Assembly: GCA_028274465.1 (NCBI GenBank)
Contig: CM051458.1
Coordinates: 11,857,566 to 11,921,565, forward strand
DNA: 64,000 nt
Source of the DNA: Plantago ovata
Taxonomy: Eukaryota; Streptophyta; Magnoliopsida; Lamiales; Plantaginaceae
Direction of reading: 5' to 3'
Shown: piece by piece, positions 46,101 through 54,640 of the stretch
Numbering within the stretch: position 1 is the first letter of the stretch
Layout: every line of letters begins with the position of its first letter
Notes under the pieces: generated by a model
The model's database searches: none
Told to the model about the DNA's origin: nothing
The model's input: only the letters and a program-made list of their open reading frames with translations
Translations under genes and position numbers: made by a program

Positions 46101-47840
46101 GGTTTAGACTATGAAATTCAGTATAAGAAGGGATGTGAAAACAAAGCTGTTGACGCCTTGTCTCGAATGCACTTAAGGGACAACGAAGGTGATTTACAAG
46201 CTGTATCTGTGGTCACACCACAATGGATACTAGATGTTCAGGCAAGCTATAAAGATGACCCTCAAATCCAGTAACTGATAGCCAACTTATTAGTCCAAAA
46301 CAATAGCAACAATGATTACAGTTACATTAATGGACTATTAAGGTACAAGAACAGATTATACATTGGTTCCAAATCAGAACTCAAAGAGTCCATTATAAAA
46401 CATGTCCATGACTCCTCAGTTGGAGGGCATTCCGGCATGACAGGAACTTACATAAGAGCAAAGTCGGTTTTTTACTGGAAAGGGATGAAATCTGACATAT
46501 TCAAACATGTACAAGCTTGTGATGTATGCAAAATGAATAGACATGATTCTACTGCATCACCTGGGTTGCTACAACCTTTACAGATCCCTGAGGCAGCTTG
46601 GACTCATATTTCGATGGACTTTGTTGAAGGACTTCCAAAATCAAATGGTAAAGATTCTATTTTGGTCATTGTAGACAGATTCACAAAATATAGCCATTTT
46701 CTAGCACTCACTCATCCATTCACGGTTGAAACGGTTGCGAGATTGTTCATTGATAATGTCTACAAGCTTCATGGGCTGCCAACTTGCATAGTTACAGATA
46801 GAGATAAGATCTTTACTAGCAATTTTTGGAAGGAATTTTTCAAGATTATTGGCACAGAATTGAATTTCTCTACAGCATATCATCCCCAATCCGATGGGCA
46901 AACAGAACGTGTTAACCAATGCTTAGAGAATTATCTGAGATGCATGACCAGTCAGAAACAAGTTCAATGGTCCAAATGGTTGTCTTTGGCTGAATTTTGG
47001 TATAATACCAACTATCACACTGCTCTTAAACTGACTCCATTTCAAGCTCTTTATGGTCTCACACCCACTCAGTTTTCCATTGGACCATATCTACCTACCA
47101 GCTGCCAAGAAGTAGGGAAATGGATTGAAGAAAGAAACAAGGTATTACAGCTCTTAAAAGACAACTTGGTTTAGGCCCAACAAAGGATGAAGTTTTATGC
47201 AGATAACAACAGAACTGAGAGGAGTTTTGAAGTAGGAGATGAAGTTTATCTGAAGTTACAACCATACAGACAAAATTCCCTTAGTCTCAGAAAGAACATG
47301 AAACTCTCATCAAAATACTATGGTCCATACACCATCTCTCAGAAAATTGGACCTGTGGCCTACAAACTCATATTACCACCCAATAGCTCAATCCATCCAG
47401 TCTTCCATGTTTCTCTATTGAAAAAGAAGATAAGCTCCAAATACATACCTTCACCTGAACTCCCTCTCACAGACAAAGATGGCCAATTTCAGACATTTCC
47501 TATCAAGATCCTTGCTCCCCGCATCATTCCTAGGAAGAATTCTGCTGTACCTCAAGTGCTCATCCACTGGTCAAACTCTACTGAAGGAGATGCTACCTGG
47601 GAGGACTACAGTTTCATCAAGCAGAAATTTCCTAACTTCGATTCTAGTGAAGAAGAATCGTTTCAACAGGGGAGCAATGTTATAACCCACAAGTCTAAGC
47701 CATTGAAATTCAAGTTGAAGCTGTCAAAAAGGGGCAATTCAGAGCAAGACGACGTCGTTCCCAAACAACAAGCTCCAATTGAGAATCCTGCTAGTTCATC
47801 AATCACAAGCCGCACTCCAGAAGACGATCAGAACGTCTGA
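43111..47840 (+). pseudogene. Chromovirus Gag-Pol polyprotein
   Basis: The start is probably the ATG at 43111. Gag contains a Retrotrans_gag domain (about 43490-43900) and a CYNCDDKWVKGHKC knuckle (44155-44200). Protease LLIDTGSTHSF is at about 44380. RT (45050-45420) has WRMCVDYRYLN, SKIDLRSGYHQI and FFDDILIY. RNase H (45825-46160) starts at ETDASGYGIGAVL. Integrase has an HHCC finger (H-x3-H near 46410-46430, CDVC at 46519) and core residues MDFVEG, TDRDKIF and the YHPQSDGQTERVN block. The C-terminus (47530-47640) is chromodomain-like, with VLIHWSNSTEGDATWED. Defects are a frameshift near 44695, TAA at 46272 and TAG at 47172. The frame runs about 160 bp into the 3' LTR before TGA. Confidence 0.92.
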
Positions 47841-48267
47841 CAACAGAGCGTCAAGACTTCCAGCAGCAACAAGCAGAACGACGCCGCTTTTGAAGAATAG
47901 ATCTCAGCCGTTGATTCAAATAACATTCGACGGCCACTGAAGAAGCTTATCTTGATACATTGTACTGAGACTTGTTCTCTTTTCCATTTGTCTTTCAATT
48001 TTTAGGTTAGTCGTACTTTTTCTTTCCGTTGTAAAAGAGCCGTTTGCGGCTAGACTCCTTCCCGGCTACTATAAGTAGTCCGCGGTTTGCTTGTGTCCTG
48101 ATTTATCAAGTAAATCGTACCTAGTTTTAGCAATCTCTCCTGCAATGTTATTTTCGTCTATTTTCCCCCTTTTTCTCGTCTGATTTCTCCCAAATTTCTT
48201 CTGTTAAAATTCTGTTCTACTCTGTTTATCAGCTTCAAATCCTTAAAGGTATCACAAGGTCATTACA
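47678..48267 (+). repeat. 3' LTR of the chromovirus
   Basis: 590 bp, starting TGTTATAACCCAC and ending TCATTACA, followed by GAAGC. It is almost identical to the 5' LTR apart from an 11-bp insertion around 48206-48216. Confidence 0.93.
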
Positions 48268-49357
48268 GAAGCCACCGCTCCGTTCTTCTCCGATCCCGAT
48301 CCGCCGTGCCGATTCGCGCGCCACCGTTTCGCCCGTTCAAGTCGCCCGGCCGTGCCGTTTCGCTCGCGCCGTCCGCTGTACCGCTCCGTTCCTGTGCCCA
48401 TTTCAACCGCGCCGCCCAGCTCCGCCCGTTTCGATTCGCTCCGTTCTGGTTCTCGAGCTCACACCGTCCGGTTCGTGACCGCCCTGCGCCGTTTCCATCC
48501 GTTTCATTCCGGCTCCGCTCCAGATCCATTTTCGTTCGGTAAGTTTATGACTTCGTTCTGTTCTGCTCGTATTCTCCCTCCGCTCGATTCAAATTACGAT
48601 TTGAATTTCATTCTAACACAGTACCCTCTTTTGAATTCGCAGTTTGTACTTCTGCTTTCCGATTCAAGAGGTAAAGTTTCATTTTTGTTCTTCGTTTTGA
48701 TTATTTATTTTTCCCCTGGACCGTTTTAACCTTATGCCATTCGTACCCAGATCCGTGACCCGGGATCCGTTGCTGGACATTCCTGAAATGACTTTCGATT
48801 CGGTTTTGACCATTTTCTAGATTAGATTAGAACTGTATGTTGACTGAATTTGGACAGTTTGACCTCGTATTGACTCACTTGGACTCTTTTACCCTTGAGT
48901 TGACTTTAAAAAAAAAAGGAAAAACCTAGTTGACCTTTTGAAATTACAGATTTGCCCCTGTACTTGTAGAATGACGTTTTTACCCTTGAACAGAACAGTT
49001 TCTATTCGTATTTTAATAGGTTTTGCCGTTGGCCATGGATGATTGACAAAGGACTGAATTGTAAACCTTTATCTTGTTGTGATTTGTTTTGTATATTTAA
49101 AACTTGAAGGATTTGTTTGATCTCGGACACTTGAAGAATGGCCTTTTCTCTAATTAACACTGAAGGGTAAAATAGTAATTTCACCTTGATCAGTATTTGA
49201 GTCATTCTAAAATGGTTTTGGTATTTGAGAAGGATTTATTCAGTTGTACTGTTTTACTCGGAATTGTTTTCGTAAACCTTTAACTAAGTTTAAAAGCTCT
49301 TTGAAAAACCGTTTTATGCGCAAATACTTTTTCTCTTTATGTTAAGAAATTACTTTA

Positions 49358-49420
49358 CTTGATAGCTTAGTTGGTTATGTGTTGAGAGACTAACTTAGAG
49401 GTCCCGAGTTCGAGCCCCCT
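49358..49420 (+). promoter_or_regulatory. tRNA-like A/B-box segment in solo LTR 2
   Basis: TAGCTTAGTTGGTTATG (49363-49379) and GAGTTCGAGCC (49406-49416) resemble A and B boxes. The segment is homologous to that in the solo LTR at 25167-25232. Confidence 0.5.
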
Positions 49421-52400
49421 CCTTTACCACTTCTCCGCCGACCTTTTATTTTATCCGTTTAGCTTTTTTGTTCAACTTCTAGTTAGTGACTAGACACTTA
49501 CTGTTTAGGTGCTCCGTCCGCTATGCTTTTGAGGGTCGTTGCTCGCAAAGTTCAAGGTGAGTGTTCACCCCTAAACTTATCTATTTGCGATAAACTGGAA
49601 GGCTATGTGACTATCTGTATTTATTACTATATATACTGTTTTACTGTATGCTTCCGCATAAAACTAACTAAGTCCTAAGTATGACTATTTACTTAGTTTT
49701 TTGTTTGTTGCTACTCTGTTCTGGATTAACTTTTCAGCAGGAACACTTTTCGATGTTTCGAGATCCGATTGTTATTGACTGTTTGTTCTGTATCTGTATA
49801 TGTTCTGTCTGTTTCTGTGTGACCGGTCGATTAGGTCGTAACTAGGTAGACTTGGGTAGTAGAGGACTATCGGGTTTGCTTGGTTATTGCCTAGTCTAAT
49901 CCCTTTTAGACGCGAGGCAGAAGTCGCTGAGGTCTATTAGGGTCGTAGGTTCTGTTTCCCCAAAGTACACGGGGGTTTCTATTTCTGTCCGAAGTTGTAT
50001 ACCCTCTGGAGGGAGCTATAAGGGCTATTGGGAGTAGGAGCAATAAGGCGGGCTGCACCAACGGACTTCGACATATCTGTTCTGTCTTTCTGTTCTGTTT
50101 GTTATCTTATCTGCTGAAAAGGATTTTGATTTCAAAAACTGTTTACTTTCTGTTTGTTAACTTAGAACCTCACTGAGATCCTTTATCTCACACTCTCTTT
50201 GTTTTCAAAATTCCTTCCTTCCAAATTCTACTGAGGATGCACGCGAGTAGGATGCCAGCGACTGAGAGAAGGGTCTGGGGTGTCTTTGGGAATTTATTTC
50301 AAAATAAGAAGATGAAACTTTTCACTGTCTTCAATAGTTGTTATTCATTTGATTTCTAAGTTACCGTTGGATATTTACTTGATTCTGTTAGCGCTGTGCG
50401 CGGCAAATATTATTATGGCATTTATTGCCGACCGTTGTTTTTAAAATTATTTCGGATTTTTATTTTCAAGAAAATTGTTTTATATAAAAAACTGGTACCG
50501 TTACATTAGTCACCGTGTGTTAGTTGAAAATAGGACAATGTGCAATTGTTTGGGTGATATGTTAGTCACCGTGTCATATATATGTTAGTTTGAATTTTGT
50601 ATACTTTCTGAAATGTAGGAGAAGTTCTTCCTCCCCAACAAGTTCAAGTCGGATATGTGGTATGCCTTCGAACATGAAGGCTCTGAAGCCTTTCGGAAGA
50701 AGGTCGCCAAGATCAAGGCATCGGGGAAGAAGCCGGGGTGGATTGGGGAGGAGGAGTGGCCCCTGTGGAAGCAGTATTGGGCGGAGAACCTTCAAGCCCA
50801 GAAGTTGTCGGACCAGAACAGGGAGAACCGGGCCCATAATCCACCGGATGGGACAGGCTCGGTGAAGCATCGGCTGGGTTCAAAATCCCAGTTGGCGCGC
50901 CACATGGACGCGGTAAGTCACGTACTTTGTTATAGTTTCTTTTTCTTTCTTAAGTCTTATTTCAATTCAATCATTACTTTATTAATTTATATATATATTT
51001 GATGAAGATATCGGAGGGGAGGGAGCAGACCATGTGGGATCACTTCTGTGAGGCTCACGGGGAGCTGGATAAGGATGGCAAGATGACCTTCCAGTCTGAT
51101 AGGGCCAAAACAATCGCGGTATGTTTTATATTTTTTCGATTCCTGAGCTTTTTGTTGAATATTTGATTCTTCGATCAATAACGTACTAATTAAATCGTTA
51201 ATTGTTTGTTTGAATTTTCAGGCGGAGTTCCTGGCCAGGACTGAGAACCTTGATCTCAAGGTCGAGGAGGAGAACGCCATCTATCTCGAGATCGTGAATC
51301 TCGATGATAAGGGGCGTGTCTTCGGCATGAGCAACCTCTCGCAGGCGATAGCAACCTCCTCCTCCAGCTCCTCCAAGCGCCGAAGGAGACAAGCCGATGT
51401 GCCTCCCGAGTTCCTCCAGCAGCAGCAGCAGCTGAAGGCGACTGTCCAGGAGCATGCCCAGGAGGCTGCTCGGTTGAGGGCAAAGCAGACGAGGATGAGG
51501 CATGGATTCAAGAGATCCATCGAGTGGATCATGGCGCAGTATGCCCCCCCCCCCGGTGGAGCGCCACCTTCCGACTTCTTCATGTTCGATGATGCCGATG
51601 CCCCCCCTAATGCCCCCCAGATGCCGATGCCCCCCCTAATGCCCCCAGGATCTCAGCAGTAGTACTCTTTTTTATTTTTCGAACAATTTTTTTTCATGTT
51701 CCTTTGCTTAGGATAATTAGTAATTTCATTATATTAATGCTTAGAATAAAATTTTTTTATATAATGTTTAGTTACGAAAATGTTTACGTATTTGCGGTGT
51801 ACAACTACAAAAAAAAAAATTAAAATAAAATAAATAAATAAACAAATAAAAAAATATATTCCATACCAATTAGCGACGGATTAAACCATCTGTCGCCAAC
51901 TCTCGTCTGCCCAGCACCTGACACGTGTTCCAGCAATATAGCGACGGATAATTTCATCCGTCACGACGGATCAATAATCCGTCTCAACTTTGGTCAACGA
52001 TGAAGTTTGCGACGGATAGTCTAATCCGTCGCTAAAAACAGCGACGGATTAAACCATCCGTCGCAAATTTCATTAGCGACGCCACTTTTTGCGACTTCCT
52101 ATTTAGCGACGGGCTTTCCATCGCTAATGGCATTTAGCGAAGGATCGCTTACATATAGCGACGGATGGTAGCCGTCGCTAAATCCTGTTTTTCTTGTAGT
52201 GAATAGAGACGGATAAACTCATCCGTCTCTAAACTTGACCAGATTTAAAAAGGAAAAGAGAAACTTAAAACCAAATATAAAAAACCCACAAAGATGAGAT
52301 CTGAAATCCATTCACCTTGACCTCGGTTCACTCCTCCCACTTCCACCTCCATCGACCTCCAGTCCAGAGTGACACACATTTGACATCTCACAGATAAACC

Positions 52401-52442
52401 CTAACTCTCGACTCAGCTCAAAATCCCCAACTGACAGAAAAC

Positions 52443-52799
52443 ATGGCGAGCTTCAAGGTCGATTCAGTGCCATTCAACCCTGACGGATGGGGCCCTCCGA
52501 ATGCCGCCGACATAGCCCCACCGAATCAGATGTCCAACGTCTCGTTCGCTCCGTTCTCCCGTTCCGAGAGGCTAGGTCGCATCGCCGATTGGACCCGAAA
52601 CATGTCCAACCAGAACCGACCAGGATCCAAGCACGGCCACCACGCCGATTCGGCCTTCGATTTCTCCGTTGACGACTCCTTCGCCACTCTCGCCGCCGAC
52701 GAGGACACTTCCTTCCGCCTCGTCGACACCACCGCCAAATCGCACCACCACAACCCTAACCGCCCCAAATTCAACCCTAGGTGGCGATTCAACCCGAAG
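52443..52799 (+). pseudogene. eIF3d fragment (first exon, N-terminal about 119 residues)
   Basis: The ATG at 52443 opens a frame resembling the N-terminus of eukaryotic translation initiation factor 3 subunit D: VPFNPDGWGPP, FAPFSRSERLGRIADWTRN, a FDFSVDDSFATLAADED block, FRLVD and PKFNPRWRFNPK. The full protein is normally over 500 residues; only the first about fifth is present. The exon ends at AAG followed by GTATTC, a possible donor, and no further eIF3d exon follows. About 150 bp upstream looks like the native 5' UTR. The reading frame itself is intact, so a truncated or chimeric product is possible. Confidence 0.8.
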
Positions 52800-53483
52800 G
52801 TATTCTTATGAACCCTAGTATTTGGGGATTTTCTTTTCAATTTCTTCATTTTGTATGTTTAGCTGCTTAGCTGCTGAGAGAGTGAGTTTCAGATCGTTTA
52901 ATTTGCTCTTCTTTCAATTTTACAATTGCTGAGAGACTTTATTCACCTTCTTCCTAGTTTTCAAATAGCTATGGTTCACCTTTCGAATGCTGTCATATTA
53001 TTGAGAGTAGATAGTAATGAATGTTATACTTTTAAGATCGTATCACTTGTCTTTAATTCTCACAGCAAGAGAAAGAATTGGCTCAAGTACGTACAAATCT
53101 ATAATCCCCATCATTAGTTACTTAATCCCATGGTTATGTATCCAGTAAGTCATGTGTGTACCACAATCATCATAGCTAAAAATGTGAAGAAATCAGAAAT
53201 TTAACAGGTGATACTATATTATTTGTTTGCTCTGTTACTGAAGAGTCGAGCAGATTGAATTTCAGTCCAAATGATGGCTTGTAAGAAAGAGTGAGCTAGT
53301 AATAAGTTGGATTGAACATGCTTCAATGATTAAGCGATATTTGGGCATTCATTTACCTGCACTCAGTTTAAGATATTTAAGTTGTGTTTTCAATGCATAT
53401 TTTATGGAAATTTGTTCTCATAATCAAGGGCACGTACCTTCTGAAATTGACTCTCTTTAGTGATTTGGCTTCCATCGAATCAG

Positions 53484-53776
53484 CAACCTCTATGCAGTCA
53501 AGTGTGTCCTTCAAAAGCCTATAAGTCTTATATATACAAGGGCCGCTTGGAACTGGTAAAACTGTGACCTCTGATGCAATTGTGTATCACATGGCCAAAC
53601 AATGCCAGGGACAGGTATTGGATTTTTGTCTCTTCCCTTTGCTTTTAAATTTTCTCAGTGCAACTTTCTGGAGATTAAAAAGTCCATTTTTTCTGCCTCT
53701 ATTTAGGTTTTGGTCTGTGCTCCAAGTAATGTGGCTTGATCAGCTAGCTGAGAAGATAAGTGCTACAGGATTAAAG
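53484..53776 (+). pseudogene. UPF1 RNA helicase fragment (two partial exons)
   Basis: Two short blocks match the helicase core of UPF1, the nonsense-mediated decay ATPase. The first (53484-53614) encodes YAVK-C-VLQKP, then the Walker A region GPLGTGKTVTSDAIVYHMAK. An intron with GT and AG ends (53615-53706) separates it from the second block (53707-53776), VLVCAPSNVA then DQLAEKISATGLK. Walker A has Leu where Pro is usual, a 4-bp insertion lies before it (around 53534), and a 2-bp deletion breaks the second block. The retained intron shows DNA-level capture and not retroposition. Confidence 0.82.
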
Positions 53777-54245
53777 GTACTATCTCTTCTTGATATGTTC
53801 ACTACAACTTTTGCATATGTTATGTCTCCGTAAGATAACAATCTCTTATAAATTAATTTATTAGCTCATTTAACTATTTAACAATTGTTATTAGGAGTTT
53901 GGAGCTATTGTTGTGGCCGTTGTTGAAGTTCTAGCTATTCACATTCTAATTTTCACGGTAAGCAATTCTATTCATTGCTGTAGTTGGGGCATTGCCTTTT
54001 AAAATGTGCGTTTGAATAATGAAGGTTCTTAGTTTAGATTGGGGCATTGCCTATTGTACGAAATATTATTATATGTACTGTAATTAGATTGGGGCATTGT
54101 CTATCGAGATATAAGGTAGTTGGTAATGATGTGCATAAGTTGTCTTATTCACCGGAGCAAGTTCTAATGCATGTACTCCCACCTATAAAAACTTGTACTT
54201 TTTTTTCATGCTTATTTGATAATTTTAGTGTAGTATAATAAATAT
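53777..54245 (+). other. AT-rich sequence after the UPF1 fragment
   Basis: No further UPF1 exon is recognised. GATTGGGGCATTG(C/T)CTAT recurs at 54038 and 54088. TTAGTGTAGTATAAT at 54227-54241 has a weak likeness to a CACTA right end but is not convincing. Confidence 0.45.
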
Positions 54246-54315
54246 GGGTGTTTGGTCTAGTGGTATGATTCTCGCTTAATGCGAGAGGTCACGAGTTCGA
54301 TTCTCGTAGCACCCC
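54246..54315 (+). pseudogene. tRNA-Pro-like sequence with a 5-base anticodon loop
   Basis: GGGTGTT (54246-54252) pairs with AGCACCC (54308-54314). The D arm TGGTCTAGTGGTATGA and T arm ACGAG-TTCGATT-CTCGT are intact, with T-stem changes that keep pairing. The anticodon stem CTCGC/GCGAG is intact but encloses only TTAAT, where tRNA-Pro has seven bases, so it cannot present a normal anticodon. No CCA is encoded, as expected. Likely a tRNA-Pro pseudogene. Confidence 0.75.
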
Positions 54316-54420
54316 TTATTGCATTTAATAAATTATATTTTAATATTTTATTATATTATAGGTGAATTAAATAAATTAAAAGAAACATAATTTTTTTTTA
54401 AAAATCAGATGTAGAGGATG

Positions 54421-54467
54421 AGCTTATCCGACACGGATAAGCTAGACGGATAAGCTTATCCGTCTAG
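54421..54467. repeat. Hairpin plus 26-bp perfect palindrome upstream of the NLR gene
   Basis: 54421-54443 forms a 10-bp stem (AGCTTATCCG / CGGATAAGCT) with loop ACA. 54442-54467 is a 26-bp perfect palindrome centred on AAGCTT with half-site CTAGACGGATAAG. The core GACGGATAA resembles the subterminal motif of the outer CACTA-like element, so this may be its eroded right subterminal region. Confidence 0.8.
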
Positions 54468-54640
54468 ACACACTTGCTTGCATAATTGATTAGTTTTAGA
54501 GAAAGAAACACAGTTGCTCTAAAAAACTCATCTCCTTCCAATTTCAATCCTCTCAAATCCAAGCTATCTTGTTCCTATCATATTCTCATATTCTCAGATT
54601 CAAATCCAATCCAGTCGAGCTCACATAGATCCATCAACCC
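54468..54640 (+). promoter_or_regulatory. 5' flank and probable 5' UTR of the NLR gene
   Basis: Pyrimidine-rich leader-like sequence (CTCATCTCCTTCC and following) between the palindromes and the ATG at 54641. No clear TATA box was found; the context CAACCCATGGCGG around the start is favourable. Confidence 0.4.

Larger units (their letters stand above)
42480..48267 (+). mobile_element. Gypsy chromovirus (5.8 kb), recent, TSD GAAGC
   Basis: LTRs 42480-43058 and 47678-48267 begin TGTTATAACCC and end TCATTACA. GAAGC is duplicated at 42475-42479 and 48268-48272. A TGGTACCCAGAG primer site (tRNA-Met type) is at 43061 and a CAACAGGGGAGCAA purine tract lies before the 3' LTR. By eye the LTRs differ at six positions plus one 11-bp indel. 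The order gag, protease, RT, RNase H, integrase, chromodomain-like C-terminus marks a chromovirus. All catalytic motifs are readable, and only one frameshift and two stops were seen. Confidence 0.95.
41932..50505 (+). mobile_element. Solo LTR of the 24100-26656 family, TSD TTAGT, carrying a chromovirus
   Basis: It starts TGTAACATCCCG and ends GGTACCGTTACA; TTAGT is duplicated at 41927-41931 and 50506-50510. Without the nested element it is about 2.8 kb and matches the minus-strand solo LTR at 24100-26656, including the segment with TTAGCGCTGTGCGCG (about 50388-50402) and a tRNA-like block at 49358-49420. No gag-pol of its own is present. Confidence 0.88.
41214..51662 (+). pseudogene. TnpA-like / Transposase_24 gene of CACTA 2, split by insertion
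   Basis: It corresponds to the gene at 2634-4444. Exon 1 has an ATG at 41214 (MSRPKKPGK) and a donor near 41503; exon 2 is 41631-41760 after an intact CAACAG acceptor. The next intron contains the minisatellite and the 8.6-kb solo-LTR insertion. Exon 3 lies at about 50620-50912 (GWIGEEEWPLWKQYW block), exon 4 at about 51009-51119 and exon 5 at about 51221-51662, ending in a Pro/Asp-rich tail and TAG. Exon 1 has a frameshift relative to the expected frame. Splicing around an 8.6-kb intron is possible in principle, but the gene is probably inactive. Confidence 0.7.
39975..52201 (+). mobile_element. CACTA element 2 (non-autonomous), TSD AAT
   Basis: Termini are CACTACAAGAAAACAG and CTGTTTTTCTTGTAGTG, with duplication AAT at 39972-39974 and 52202-52204. 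The interior aligns with element 1 (1263-4980) throughout: subterminal AGCGACGGAT arrays, CCACCACC leader, AT-rich intron, TnpA-like exons and 55-bp minisatellite. A solo LTR with a nested chromovirus (41932-50505) has expanded it from about 3.65 kb to 12.2 kb. It inserted into an AGAGACGGAT-type CACTA-like element. Confidence 0.92.
52202..54241 (+). mobile_element. Interior of the outer CACTA-like element with captured gene fragments (candidate)
   Basis: AGAGACGGATAAACTCATCC and its complement (52204-52233), then TTGACCAGATTTAAAAAGG, parallel the left interior of element 1 (TTGACCAGAATTTGG at about 1483). They are followed at once by a 5' UTR-like stretch and two unrelated host gene fragments in the same orientation (eIF3d, UPF1). 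This arrangement is that of a Pack-type transposon. The right end is not identified, so the extent is approximate. Confidence 0.5.

Noticed and set aside
52443..52799. Functional eIF3d gene
   Set aside because: Only the first exon's worth is present and the next gene-like sequence is UPF1, so it cannot encode the subunit.
54227..54241. Right terminus of the outer CACTA-like element
   Set aside because: TTAGTGTAGTATAAT matches the expected TTCTTGTAGTG poorly and lacks the TTA duplication in the right place.
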